Shown: one piece after another, positions 45,350 through 53,635 of the stretch
Layout: the number at the start of each line of letters is the position of its first letter
Position numbering within the stretch: the first letter of the stretch is position 1
From: an uncultured Mycoplasmatota bacterium
GTDB lineage: Bacteria > Bacillota_I > Bacilli_A > RF39 > UBA660
Assembly (NCBI GenBank): GCA_900549625.1
Contig: URPE01000003.1
Coordinates: 28,740-92,739 of the forward strand
Direction: 5' to 3'
DNA length: 64,000 nt
The notes under the pieces: model-generated
What the model saw: only the letters and a program-made list of their open reading frames with translations
Database searches by the model: none
What the model was told of the DNA's origin: nothing
Position numbers and translations under genes: made by a program

Positions 45350-45933
45350 TTTCTATTATCTCCTTTTCCATTCTTATTTACTACTATATTTACTGCTGTT
45401 TCATTTACTGCTAAATCATATAGTCTATTAATCCTTTTTAATATATAATCAATAGATAATATTATTACTGCAACTACTACCACTAAATAAAAACTTCTCA
45501 TTAAACTACCAAGAATCATAAAATTATAATTCAATAAAGCACTACATGGTAAAAATAATATTGATTTAATTAAAGTATTTATTATATTTTTACAATTCAA
45601 ATTATTTTTTTTACCATAATATACAACTAAAAACATCATAATAACAAAAGTAATTATATAAGTATTTAATACAAATTTTCTTAAATCAATTAATTTTATC
45701 AAATTTGTATTATTGTTCAAACAATTAAAATTATCAAATATTGAAAATATAGTGTTAGTTGATAAATATAAACAATATATAATTATTAAAAATATTAATA
45801 CAACTTTTAAATATTTCATTATAATTGATAACTTATGGTAAAATTGCATTCTTTTGTTATTTCCTTCATCTTTCCAATACTCTTCTGCACTACTATTAAA
45901 TAAATCCTTATAAAACTGCTTTATCTTTTTAAT
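45334..45933 (-). CDS. Polytopic membrane protein of unknown function
   Basis: About 200 residues with four to five predicted membrane segments (first near residues 38-58, last near residues 150-170) and a basic C-terminal tail. No family recognised. The start is odd: GGAGG sits 7 bp before an ATT codon at 45933 that overlaps the MazF-like stop, while no ATG/GTG/TTG has a ribosome site nearby. The frame also extends upstream to an ATG at 45978 inside mazF, without a ribosome site. An AUU start is therefore possible. Confidence 0.6.
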   Translation of the reverse strand: MKKIKQFYKDLFNSSAEEYWKDEGNNKRMQFYHKLSIIMKYLKVVLIFLIIIYCLYLSTNTIFSIFDNFNCLNNNTNLIKLIDLRKFVLNTYIITFVIMMFLVVYYGKKNNLNCKNIINTLIKSILFLPCSALLNYNFMILGSLMRSFYLVVVVAVIILSIDYILKRINRLYDLAVNETAVNIVVNKNGKGDNRKCKKK

Positions 45934-46270
45934 TGTTTTTCCTCCTTCTAAATCCCATTGATATTGATAAAGCATCATCTATTTTCCTCATAGTTTTATC
46001 ATCAAATGATTTTACATAGTGTATTACTTGATCTTTTGAAATAGTTAAAATACATTCACACAAAGCCATTGTTTCACATCCTAATATAACATGAACTGGT
46101 AAGTAAGTTTTTTTTATTTTTGATGTAAGGGGGATAACTATTAAAGTCGGAGAGAATTTATTACCATCATCATTTTGAACAACTACGCAAGGTCTTTTTC
46201 CAGATTGAACATGTTTAGATTTATTATACAATTGAACAAAATAGACATCTCCTCTTTTGATTTTTTTCAT
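45929..46270 (-). CDS. MazF/PemK-family endoribonuclease toxin
   Basis: A 113-residue protein with the MazF/PemK beta-barrel pattern: KRGDVYFVQLYN at the start, KRPCVVVQND and TLIVIPLTSKIKKTYLPVHVIL in the centre, and ISKDQVIHYV near residue 80. These toxins cut mRNA at short sites. No typical MazE antitoxin is adjacent. The upstream 88-aa protein overlaps by 4 bp and is basic, so it is not a clear antitoxin. On elements of this type, solitary MazF-like proteins are common. Confidence 0.85.
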   Translation of the reverse strand: MKKIKRGDVYFVQLYNKSKHVQSGKRPCVVVQNDDGNKFSPTLIVIPLTSKIKKTYLPVHVILGCETMALCECILTISKDQVIHYVKSFDDKTMRKIDDALSISMGFRRRKNN

Positions 46271-46533
46271 ATAAAATAACTTTTAACCACACATTCTATT
46301 TCCAAAATATAATAAGCATCTAATGGATATTTAACCTTTCTTCTCCTCTTTAAATATTTATTTTCGTAAACAATCTTTAAAACACATGGATAACCTTGCC
46401 TTTTTAAAATTTCAATAATTTTTTCCTTTCCAATCTTTTTTACTATCTCTCTTCCACAACAACAATTACCAAATTTTCTTAGATGACGCAAAATCCAATC
46501 AGGGATTTCTGTATTTTCCTCTTGAAAATCCAT
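46267..46533 (-). CDS. Hypothetical basic protein (88 aa)
   Basis: A small basic protein with the Cys-rich stretch NCCCGREIVKKIGKEKIIEILKRQGY followed by a KYLKRRRKVKYP patch. It may bind nucleic acid, but I do not recognise a family. It has a GAGGGG ribosome site and overlaps the mazF-like start by 4 bp, so it could be its partner. Confidence 0.55.
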   Translation of the reverse strand: MDFQEENTEIPDWILRHLRKFGNCCCGREIVKKIGKEKIIEILKRQGYPCVLKIVYENKYLKRRRKVKYPLDAYYILEIECVVKSYFI

Positions 46534-46554
46534 GATAGTTCCCCTCTCAAATTT

Positions 46555-46746
46555 TTAGAATAATTTGATTAAATCAAAATCAAATTCACTTCCTACTTCA
46601 AAAAATTTTACTTCATCATCTCCATCAAACAAATAATAAATAATATTATCAATTACTTTAATGATTGTGAGAAAATATCCGTGATTATCTGATAAGGTAT
46701 TAAAAACTTTGTACCTATCTTTTTCCTTATATTCTAAATGAATCAT
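46555..46746 (-). CDS. Small hypothetical protein (63 aa)
   Basis: A short acidic beta-rich protein of unknown function, first gene of the leftward mazF-like operon. An operator copy (46761-46778) lies 15 bp upstream of its start. The spacing between AAAGGG and the ATG is unusually short, so the start is uncertain. Confidence 0.45.
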   Translation of the reverse strand: MIHLEYKEKDRYKVFNTLSDNHGYFLTIIKVIDNIIYYLFDGDDEVKFFEVGSEFDFDLIKLF

Positions 46747-46760
46747 CCCTTTCTTTCATC

Positions 46761-46778
46761 TGTCTACAATAGTAGACA
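46761..46778. promoter_or_regulatory. Operator copy upstream of the mazF-like operon
   Basis: TGTCTAC-AATA-GTAGACA, identical to the copy at 4674-4691 near the pilin gene. Confidence 0.75.
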
Positions 46779-46869
46779 ATTAGGGTAAAAAAATAATTTC
46801 TTACTCCTATTTTAACAACTATTATTTACTATTTTATTAACAATCACCTCCAAACGAACTTCCAGAGGT

Positions 46870-46887
46870 TGTCTACTATTGTAGACA
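46870..46887. promoter_or_regulatory. Operator copy in the 46.9-kb gap
   Basis: TGTCTAC-TATT-GTAGACA, the same repeat in opposite orientation to that at 46761. Confidence 0.75.
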
Positions 46888-46952
46888 CCTTATGTTAAAA
46901 TAATAACCTTTTATTTAAAAAAAGTCAAGACCTATAATAAATAATATTTGTT

Positions 46953-46985
46953 TCAAAGAAAACTGTATAGAAACAATCTATACAG
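46953..46985 (-). terminator. Terminator after the 46998-47570 gene pair
   Basis: Minus-strand arms CTGTATAG and CTATACAG followed by TTTTCTTT, downstream of the gene ending at 46998. Confidence 0.7.
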
Positions 46986-46997
46986 CCGATACCTTTT

Positions 46998-47306
46998 TCA
47001 GTTTTTTATTGTTGTTACACAATCACTTAGCGTTGTAATTGTTTTGTCCAATTTTGCCTCGTCTTCAACTGAAATGATACCGAGAGTACCAATTAATTCT
47101 ATTAATTGTTCATACTTTACTGCCAAAGAATTACATAATAGAAGTTCATTTATAGTTTTATTATAATCTTCTTCTACTTTGCTTAATTTTTTTATAACAT
47201 CTTTCAATACTTCTTTTGATATATTTTCTTCCTCATTAATACATCTATTTAATACTTCCAAAACTACTTTTACTTCATTTACTGCTAATCTTTCTTCTTT
47301 AGTCAT
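46998..47306 (-). CDS. Hypothetical coiled-coil protein (102 aa)
   Basis: An acidic, almost wholly helical protein with heptad-like spacing, probably coiled coil. No named family. It follows the 47310 gene by 3 bp. Operators near 47.63 kb precede the pair, so expression should respond to the HTH regulator. Confidence 0.55.
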   Translation of the reverse strand: MTKEERLAVNEVKVVLEVLNRCINEEENISKEVLKDVIKKLSKVEEDYNKTINELLLCNSLAVKYEQLIELIGTLGIISVEDEAKLDKTITTLSDCVTTIKN

Positions 47307-47309
47307 TTT

Positions 47310-47570
47310 CTAACTTTCCTTTCCAATTGGTACTTCTTCTTTTCGTGATGTTTTATCCTTCAAACTATCTAAGCATTTTTCTAACACACGAATTGTAGAT
47401 TCTTCGTCCAACTGAGTCGTTAATGCAATATCATTATTTTTAATAATAATTTTTATGCACCTAGTTTGACTTGAAGACTGCATTTTATACAAAATTTCAC
47501 CTGCCTTTCTAATAGTCAGGATGAAAACATCACCCTTAGTCCTATTGCCATAAATACTCCTCCACTTCAT
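47310..47570 (-). CDS. Small hypothetical protein (up to 86 aa)
   Basis: A small alpha/beta protein (IKIIIKNNDIALTTQLDEESTIRVLEKCL) of unknown role. The start is unclear. The ATG at 47570 lacks a ribosome site, while a strong GGAGG inside the frame points to an ATG in another frame that soon stops. Shorter in-frame starts near 47490 are possible. Confidence 0.45.
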   Translation of the reverse strand: MKWRSIYGNRTKGDVFILTIRKAGEILYKMQSSSQTRCIKIIIKNNDIALTTQLDEESTIRVLEKCLDSLKDKTSRKEEVPIGKES

Positions 47571-47628
47571 TTACTGCAAATATAGCTTTCTGCTATACAT
47601 AAGATATATTATCAAAAAAAATTCCACT

Positions 47629-47646
47629 TGTCTACTATTGTAGTCT
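47629..47646. promoter_or_regulatory. Operator copy between divergent promoters
   Basis: TGTCTAC-TATT-GTAG followed by a degenerate end (TCT for ACA). It lies between the leftward 47570 gene and the rightward regulator. Confidence 0.65.
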
Positions 47647-47674
47647 ATTTAAAATTTTGTCGTTTAATTTTAGT

Positions 47675-47690
47675 ACACAATAGTAGACAT
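47675..47690. promoter_or_regulatory. Degenerate operator copy next to the regulator
   Basis: A half-conserved site with GTAGACA right arm and altered left arm, ~53 bp before the regulator ATG, consistent with autoregulation. Confidence 0.5.
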
Positions 47691-47742
47691 TTTAAAAAAA
47701 AGATAGTAAAATGGTTATGAAGTCTTAAGAGAGGAAAATATT

Positions 47743-48141
47743 ATGAGTAATGAAGAAGCTTTAGCATTAATAATCAAAAAATATTGTGTTGTTCATAATA
47801 TCAGTTATTCAGAGTTTGCAAGAGAAACAGGAGTAAGTAGAGCTTATATCAATAGAATAATAAGCAATAAATGTGGTAAATTTGGGATTTCATCAACTAT
47901 AAAAGAATTGATTGCAAAAGGATTACATACCAGTATGCCACAATTAGAACAACAAATTGAACAATGCAAAAATAATAATGATGTAAAATTTGATGATGAA
48001 ATTGCAAATACAATTTCAAGTATTGTTAATGAATTAAAAAAATATGATATAAATGATCTTGAAACTATTCAAAGTATTATTTCTGAATCTAATTCTCAAA
48101 GATTAAAAATTATTTATAATCTTCTTAAAAATATGAAATGA
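47743..48141 (+). CDS. HTH regulator, probable repressor for the TGTCTAC operators
   Basis: A 132-residue protein. Residues ~18-60 form a helix-turn-helix (ISYSEFARETGVSRAYINRIISNKCGKFGISSTIKELIAKGL), followed by an acidic helical dimerisation tail. It is the only rightward gene in this part and lies next to four operator copies. Its stop is TGA, which shows that TGA is not recoded to Trp. A GAGAGG-type ribosome site precedes the ATG. The same operator occurs 43 kb away in the conjugation operon, so it probably controls transfer as well. Confidence 0.8.
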   Translation: MSNEEALALIIKKYCVVHNISYSEFARETGVSRAYINRIISNKCGKFGISSTIKELIAKGLHTSMPQLEQQIEQCKNNNDVKFDDEIANTISSIVNELKKYDINDLETIQSIISESNSQRLKIIYNLLKNMK

Positions 48142-48159
48142 CATATTTTTTTTATTTGT

Positions 48160-48981
48160 TTAAATATCCATTTCATAATCGTATTCATCTTCTATTTCTT
48201 GACTTACTTCATTTTTTTCTTTAAACCACCCTAATTCTTCATTCCATTCAATCTCATTATTTATAAGTTTATCAATATTATTTAAAATTGCAGATTTAAA
48301 ATATCCAAATTTATTTTTAATAGGTTCATTATTTTCATCAATGAAATTATGACTAACTACCCTTGGTATAATATAATGAGTTATTATTATCAAATCAGTT
48401 AATTCATACTTTTGAATTAATTCATTAAATAAATTATCATAATATACAATTTGTAAATCATCAATTTCAATATACTTTCTATTTATTAATTCATTTGTAA
48501 GGATGTTATGATTTTTAGGATTATAAAATTCGGAATCCAAATTTTTAAATTCATTTAAAATGGTTTTATCGTCTTTATCTATTTGTTCGTTAGTTCTTTG
48601 TTCTTTAGTATTTATTTGGGTATCATTTTCTACTGGTTGATTATCCACAGGTGGATTTCCTACCTCTGGATTTTTTTCTTGTACTATTTCTACAGGTTGT
48701 TCATAAATATTGTATACATACTCAAAGTATCCCTTATTATTACGAACCTTATCAATAATTAAATATCTTTTTCGTTTTAATTCTTTCAATGTACTCTTAA
48801 TAGCCGTTTCTTGTTCCTTACAAATCGCACACAATCCATTTAGAGAATAGTCCCAATCAGAAGGCAATGATAACATAAAAGACAACAATCCTTTCGCTTT
48901 TAAGCTAAGATCTTTATCCCTTAAATGATAATTACTCATTATGGTGTAATTCTTCGTTTTTTCAACTTTAAATACTGCCAT
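48160..48981 (-). CDS. Replication-initiator/DnaD-like winged-helix protein
   Basis: A 273-residue protein whose N-terminus (YTIMSNYHLRDKDLSLKAKGLLSFMLSLPSDWDYSLNGL) is the winged-helix domain found in RepA-like and DnaD-like proteins at the ends of Gram-positive conjugative elements and phages. A low-complexity linker (residues ~105-140, Pro/Gln/Asn) leads to a helical C-terminal domain. It likely supports element replication. The ribosome site is AAAGGAT. It is the last ordinary element gene before the ValRS gene. Confidence 0.8.
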   Translation of the reverse strand: MAVFKVEKTKNYTIMSNYHLRDKDLSLKAKGLLSFMLSLPSDWDYSLNGLCAICKEQETAIKSTLKELKRKRYLIIDKVRNNKGYFEYVYNIYEQPVEIVQEKNPEVGNPPVDNQPVENDTQINTKEQRTNEQIDKDDKTILNEFKNLDSEFYNPKNHNILTNELINRKYIEIDDLQIVYYDNLFNELIQKYELTDLIIITHYIIPRVVSHNFIDENNEPIKNKFGYFKSAILNNIDKLINNEIEWNEELGWFKEKNEVSQEIEDEYDYEMDI

Positions 48982-49008
48982 ATTATCATCCTTTCTATTT
49001 TATTGCAT

Positions 49009-49043
49009 AAAAAAACAAGCTAATAACTTATATCAACTTGTCT
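49009..49043 (-). terminator. Terminator of the valS operon
   Basis: Minus-strand arms ACAAG and CTTGT with a following run of seven T, shortly after the stop of the full-length ValRS gene. It separates the valS transcript from the replication gene. Confidence 0.65.
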
Positions 49044-49055
49044 TTTCAAGCATTA

Positions 49056-51479
49056 TTAATTGTTTTCTTTTTCTTCTAAATTTAATTCAATATTGTTTAT
49101 CTTATAATCATTATCTTGAACATTAAGAATTAAATTTTCAATAAATAAAGTTGCTTTAAAATCTTTTATAGAACTATTGATTGCATCTTTTAATTCTGGA
49201 TTAACACTTACATCTAAGTTTTTAATTGGTGTCTTTAATGATAAATTATTATTTGATTTTTCACCTCTAGCTTGGCTTATTATTTCAATCATTAAATCAC
49301 CATTTTTAACTTCAGACTCAAAATTAAATTCTAATGGTTTAATTTTTGTTAAATGAATTGACTTTTCATCATGATATAATTCTTGATAAATTTCTTCTGT
49401 AATAAATGGGAAGAAAATGCTAAAATCTTGTAACAACTTATAAAGAATAGTATAAACTGTTTTTTGACCAGAATATCTAGGAATATCCCCAAATTCTTCA
49501 GGTCTATATAATCTATGTTTTACTATTTCAATATAATTATCACAGAAATTCCAGAAGAATTTTTCTAAATGGTTAAGAGCAAGTCCTACTTCATAATCAT
49601 CAAGGTATTTAATAAATCCCTTTTCCATTTCTTGAAAACTTCCTAGTATCCACTTATCTATGTATTCATAATCATTAAAGTCTTTATCTTCATAATCTTG
49701 TAAGTGCATTTCAATAAATTTAGATACATTCCAAATTTTATTTACTAATTTTCTACCTCTTTGTAATGTTTCTTCACTAAATACAATGTCTGTTCCTAGT
49801 CTTCCAGATCCTGCCCAATAACGAATTACATCAGCAGAATATTGTCCTATTAAATCAAGTGGATCAACCTTGCTATTACCTTTAGATTTGCTAATTTTTT
49901 CGCCTTTACTTGCCATAACAAATCCAGAAATCATTACATTATCCCAAGGTCTTTGACCAAAGTGATAGAAGCTTTTTACTATTGTATAGAAATCCCATGT
50001 TCTAATGATTTCAGAAGCATTAGTTCTTAAACTCATTGGCTTTAAAATATCTTCATAATTTTCTTTTTCACCATATCTCATATTAATTAAAGGTGTAACA
50101 GAAGATGTTGCCCATGTATCCATTACATCCGTTTCTGGATTAAATTCAGTACATCCACATTTATGGCATTTATCAACTGGTGGTTTATCAGATAATGGAT
50201 TTACAGGTAAATCTTCTTTTCTTGCAAATATTGGTTCACCACAATCTTTACAATACCATACTGGAAATGGAACACCAAAATATCTTTGCCTTGAAATACA
50301 CCAATCCCATGCAACATTATTTACCCATTCATCATATCTATTATGCATGTGATCTGGATGCCATTTAATTTCATTACCAATCTTGATAAAATCATCTTTA
50401 TGACTCATTATATCAATAAACCATTGGTTCATAACTGAATATTCAACTTCTTTACCACATCTTTCGTGTGTTTGAACTTCATGTTCTAATTCTTCAACCT
50501 TAACAACATATCCACCAGCTTGTAAGTCTTCAATAATTTGTTTTCTAGCATCTTTTATCTTCATACCACCGTAATTTGGTACTGAATCTATTATTCTTCC
50601 ATCTGCTGTGAAAATATATTTTAATGGTAAATTATATTTTTTCCACCATTCAATATCTGTTTGATCTCCGAATGTACAGCACATAACTACTCCTGTACCT
50701 TTATCAATAGCGACTTTTTCATCTGACATAATAGGTACTTCTACATCAATTACTGGTATATGTGCAGTCTTTCCAATTAGATGCTTATGTTTCTCATCAT
50801 TTGGATTAACAAATATACATACAATTGCTGGAATCAATTCAGGTCTTGTTGTAGCAATTGTAAAAGTTTCTCCATCTGTTGTTGAGTAATTAATATAATT
50901 AAATGTTGTTTTTATCGTTTTAGTTTCAAGTTCAGCTTGTGCAATTGAAGTTAAACATTCATTACACCAAAGTGCTGGACTTTCCTTATGATAACAATGT
51001 CCCTTATCAATTAAATCTAGGAATGATAACTGACTAACTTTAATTGTTGATGGACTAACTGTTTTAAAATGAATATTCCAATCTGTACTTACTCCCATTT
51101 TACTAAATAAGTTTTGAAAATCTGCTTCATATTTATCAGTAGTTTCATAACAAAGTTTAGAGAATGCCTCTCTTCCAATTTCAGCTGCTTTTTTACCTTG
51201 TTCCTTTTCAACTAATCTTTCACTAGGCAAACCATTATCATCAAATCCAAATGGGTAAAAAACATTATATCCTCTTATTCTTTTATATCTAGCCATCATT
51301 TCAGTTTGTGAATATGAAAATATATGACCAATATGAATATTACCACTTACTGTTGGTGGTGGGGTGTCAATAGAATAAACCTCCCTTTGATCTGGTTTAA
51401 ATTCATAAACCTTATTTTCTTTCCAATATTCAAGCCATTTTTGCTCTTTCTCTTGAGCATTATATTTTTTATCTAACAT
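49056..51479 (-). CDS. valS: Full-length valyl-tRNA synthetase, archaeal-type, element-borne
   Basis: An 807-residue class I synthetase that charges tRNA-Val. HIGH-type motif GNIHIGHIFSYS near residue 47, KISKSKGN (KMSKS) near residue 530, and an editing domain between (TIATTRPELIPAIVCIF). Zinc-type Cys pairs occur at WCNEC and YCKDCG...CHKCGC. The sequence around the HIGH motif (DTPPPTVSGNIHIGH...YPFGFDDNGLPSERLVE) is the archaeal/alternative ValRS type, distinct from the bacterial [15 protein letters not shown] type of the fragment next to it. It starts 28 bp after that fragment stops, with a GGAGAG site, so it is expressed from the native valS promoter and T-box. Confidence 0.95.
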   Translation of the reverse strand: MLDKKYNAQEKEQKWLEYWKENKVYEFKPDQREVYSIDTPPPTVSGNIHIGHIFSYSQTEMMARYKRIRGYNVFYPFGFDDNGLPSERLVEKEQGKKAAEIGREAFSKLCYETTDKYEADFQNLFSKMGVSTDWNIHFKTVSPSTIKVSQLSFLDLIDKGHCYHKESPALWCNECLTSIAQAELETKTIKTTFNYINYSTTDGETFTIATTRPELIPAIVCIFVNPNDEKHKHLIGKTAHIPVIDVEVPIMSDEKVAIDKGTGVVMCCTFGDQTDIEWWKKYNLPLKYIFTADGRIIDSVPNYGGMKIKDARKQIIEDLQAGGYVVKVEELEHEVQTHERCGKEVEYSVMNQWFIDIMSHKDDFIKIGNEIKWHPDHMHNRYDEWVNNVAWDWCISRQRYFGVPFPVWYCKDCGEPIFARKEDLPVNPLSDKPPVDKCHKCGCTEFNPETDVMDTWATSSVTPLINMRYGEKENYEDILKPMSLRTNASEIIRTWDFYTIVKSFYHFGQRPWDNVMISGFVMASKGEKISKSKGNSKVDPLDLIGQYSADVIRYWAGSGRLGTDIVFSEETLQRGRKLVNKIWNVSKFIEMHLQDYEDKDFNDYEYIDKWILGSFQEMEKGFIKYLDDYEVGLALNHLEKFFWNFCDNYIEIVKHRLYRPEEFGDIPRYSGQKTVYTILYKLLQDFSIFFPFITEEIYQELYHDEKSIHLTKIKPLEFNFESEVKNGDLMIEIISQARGEKSNNNLSLKTPIKNLDVSVNPELKDAINSSIKDFKATLFIENLILNVQDNDYKINNIELNLEEKENN

Positions 51480-51507
51480 ATCTATCTCTCCTCTACTTTT
51501 TTAAATT

Positions 51508-51582
51508 TTAACAAAACATGTACCCTAATGAACCCTTTATTTTCAATACTTTGAAAGGATTTGTACTATTGGGCGTATTCTT
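51508..51582. other. Element/chromosome junction inside valS
   Basis: ValRS homology in the fragment holds through KGTGVVK (to about 51580), where a normal enzyme continues with ITPAHDPND. Here ~23 unrelated residues follow and then a stop. A palindrome TTTCAA-TACT-TTGAAA lies at 51541-51556. This is the most likely attachment-site region. The exact crossover cannot be fixed without the left junction, which is outside the window. Confidence 0.6.
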
Positions 51583-52392
51583 AACAACACCAGTTCCTTT
51601 TTCCATATCAGCATGTTCATCGGCTATAATAGGAATTAACTTATTCATAAATGGTAAAACAACACTTTTACCAATATATTTTTGGTAACGAGCATCGCTT
51701 TTATTTACCGCAACAGCCGTATCCCCAAAAAGAGTTTCTGGTCTAGTAGTAGCAACATCTAAGTATTCCTCACTATCACTTAATTTATATTTCAAATGAT
51801 AAAAAGCACTTTCTTCAGTTTTATAAACTAGTTCTTCATTAGAAATAGCTGTTTTAGCTACTGGATCCCAATTAATAATTTTTTTACCACGATAAATAAG
51901 ACCTTTATTATAATAATCAACAAATACTTTTTTAACAGCTTCTTGCATACCCTCATCAAGAGTAAATCTTTCTTTAGAATAATCAAGAGCAATACCAAGT
52001 TTAGCCCATTGAGCTCTAATTAAATCGGCATGTTCATGTGTCCAGTTATAACATTCATTTAAAAATTCTTCTCTTCCTACTGTGTATTTATCTTTACCTT
52101 GTTCTTTTAGTCTTTTTACAACTTTAGCCTCAGTTGCAATCGCTGCATGATCCATACCTGGAAGCCATAATGTATCAAAGCCTTCCATCTTTTTATAACG
52201 AATTATAATATCTTGAAGCGTTACATCAAGAGCATGACCTAAATGTAGTTTACCCGTAACATTAGGTGGTGGCAAAACAATACAGTAAGGTTTTTTATCA
52301 CTTTCTTCATCACATTTAAAATAACCATTATCTACCCAATAAGCATACTTGTTTTCTTCTACATTTTCATGATTATATTTATTATCTAGCAT
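51508..52392 (-). pseudogene. valS: Truncated native valyl-tRNA synthetase (5' part only)
   Basis: A 294-residue fragment of a bacterial-type ValRS, which is normally about 870-950 residues. It keeps the Rossmann start with [18 protein letters not shown] and part of the editing domain ([19 protein letters not shown]). It lacks the KMSKS loop, the anticodon-binding domain and the C-terminal coiled coil, so it cannot charge tRNA. The last ~23 residues do not match ValRS. The missing 3' part is expected beyond the left end of the element, outside this window. It retains an AGGGAATG-type ribosome site and remains the first ValRS frame on the transcript. Confidence 0.9.
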
Positions 52393-52427
52393 TTCTTACA
52401 TTCCCTTCTGTTTTATTTTAATTCACA

Positions 52428-52796
52428 TTATCTTCCGTTATGTTTACTCACTTGGTCATATACTCCATCAATAATATCCATCATAGCAGCATAATCACTA
52501 GAATTTGCTACCCCTTGTAGTACATATGTAATTTCACCATCAACAATAAATTCTCTATAAACATTCATAAGCATAGAATTATCATTAACAGCATTATCTC
52601 TAGTAAACTTTTCTAAATAACCAACTTGTTCATCAGTTAAACTAGATGGTAAATAAATATTATATTTATTTTCTTTGTTAATTATTATACCAACACATTT
52701 TGCATCAGATTCAATTCCCAAAATACCTAATTCCCCTTTTGCTGCTAGTATTTCTCCATTTGGCGCAACATACCATTTTTTCACTTCATTTTCCAT
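52428..52796 (-). CDS. Hypothetical protein (122 aa) in the valS operon
   Basis: A soluble alpha/beta protein (WYVAPNGEILAAKGELGILGIESDAKCVGIIINKENKYNIYLPSSLTDEQ) with no family that I recognise. Its ATG at 52796 has a GAGGG site; a longer frame to 52844 would run into the T-box terminator. The gene lies between a T-box leader and valS, so it is co-expressed with the synthetase. Its position suggests a link to valine or tRNA metabolism, but nothing in the sequence proves it. Confidence 0.7.
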   Translation of the reverse strand: MENEVKKWYVAPNGEILAAKGELGILGIESDAKCVGIIINKENKYNIYLPSSLTDEQVGYLEKFTRDNAVNDNSMLMNVYREFIVDGEITYVLQGVANSSDYAAMMDIIDGVYDQVSKHNGR

Positions 52797-52814
52797 AAAA
52801 TCCCTCTTTCTATA

Positions 52815-53035
52815 AATAAAAAGATGATACCCAAAAGGAGTCATATAGACGGTACCATCCTTTAATTTAACTTTTTTTGATAACGCAGTATTCTGCTTTT
52901 AAACTCCCTTGCAACCTTCTAAAACTAAATTTATTTGTTTTCACCAACCACAAACTCTCTTTAAAATTTATATCTTATACTCCTCAAGTTCAACGTTTAT
53001 GAACTTATTTTATATCACTAATAATAAAAATGCAA
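52815..53035 (-). promoter_or_regulatory. T-box leader (valine-type) with promoter
   Basis: Promoter TTGCAT (53035-53030), 17 bp, TAAAAT (53012-53007). The leader has typical stem I features on the minus strand: GAGGAGTA, AGAGAG (52960-52955) and GGTTGGTGAAAAC (near 52949). A specifier-loop candidate GAAGGTTGC contains GTT, a valine codon (52915-52913). The T-box AAAGGATGGTACC (52863-52851) can pair in the antiterminator. It also forms the left arm of the terminator, whose right arm GGTATCATC is followed by TTTTT. Uncharged tRNA-Val would allow read-through into the 122-aa gene and both valS frames. Confidence 0.85.
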
Positions 53036-53037
53036 GT

Positions 53038-53634
53038 CTAATTCTTACCTATATAGAAAAATTCAATATCATCAATACTATTATCTTTTTCTGTAATAAC
53101 CGGAATTATTATTTTTGTATACTTATAATTAGGACAAGAAAGATACTTTTCATTCTTATTAGTTATACTATTTTCATCAGTCCCACAATTAAAATTACAT
53201 ACCCCATCTCCATCACTATCAACATTTAAAATAAAAGAACACAACTTATTATTATCATTAGGATATGTAGTAATCAAAATATTATTAAAATCATATGTTG
53301 CCCCACCACTTTCTAAAAGCCAAGTTTCCCCACTATAACTAATTTTATTTTCATAAACAACAACACTACTATCAGTATTATTACTATATTTAAAAGTTAA
53401 TGTTGCATAATCACTAGTTTTATTTAAACTTACTAAACTAAGACCTTTATCCATCAAGTCTTTTTCTACTCTTTTAATAATAGTAGCTCTTTTAATCTGA
53501 TTATCTTTAGCAAAAGAAGAATGATTATCTTCATATTCTAAATCTATCATTAATTGGAATAATAAAAGCATAACAATTGATAAAAGAGCCACACTAACAA
53601 TTATTTCCATTAAAGTAAAACCTTTTTTATTCAT
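53038..53634 (-). CDS. Type IV pseudopilin-like protein
   Basis: About 198 residues. A class III prepilin signal (NKKGFTLMEIIVSVALLSIV, processed after Gly, with the conserved Glu at +5) is followed by a membrane helix and an outside domain of ~165 residues with Cys pairs. It resembles GspH/ComG-type minor pseudopilins. It pairs with the adjacent similar protein. No assembly ATPase is next to it, though the Tad operon is 3 kb away. Confidence 0.8.
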   Translation of the reverse strand: MNKKGFTLMEIIVSVALLSIVMLLLFQLMIDLEYEDNHSSFAKDNQIKRATIIKRVEKDLMDKGLSLVSLNKTSDYATLTFKYSNNTDSSVVVYENKISYSGETWLLESGGATYDFNNILITTYPNDNNKLCSFILNVDSDGDGVCNFNCGTDENSITNKNEKYLSCPNYKYTKIIIPVITEKDNSIDDIEFFYIGKN

Positions 53635-53635
53635 A

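Larger units (their letters stand above)
46747..46997. promoter_or_regulatory. Regulatory gap with two operators and a terminator
   Basis: About 250 bp without a gene. Operators TGTCTAC-N4-GTAGACA occur at 46761-46778 and 46870-46887. A TTTGGAGGTGATT ribosome-like site near 46848 is not followed by a usable start. A terminator lies at 46953-46985. Confidence 0.6.

Noticed and set aside
46267..46533. 88-aa protein as a MazE antitoxin
   Set aside because: It is basic with a Cys-rich centre and has no AbrB/RHH-like DNA-binding pattern, so the pairing is not supported beyond adjacency.
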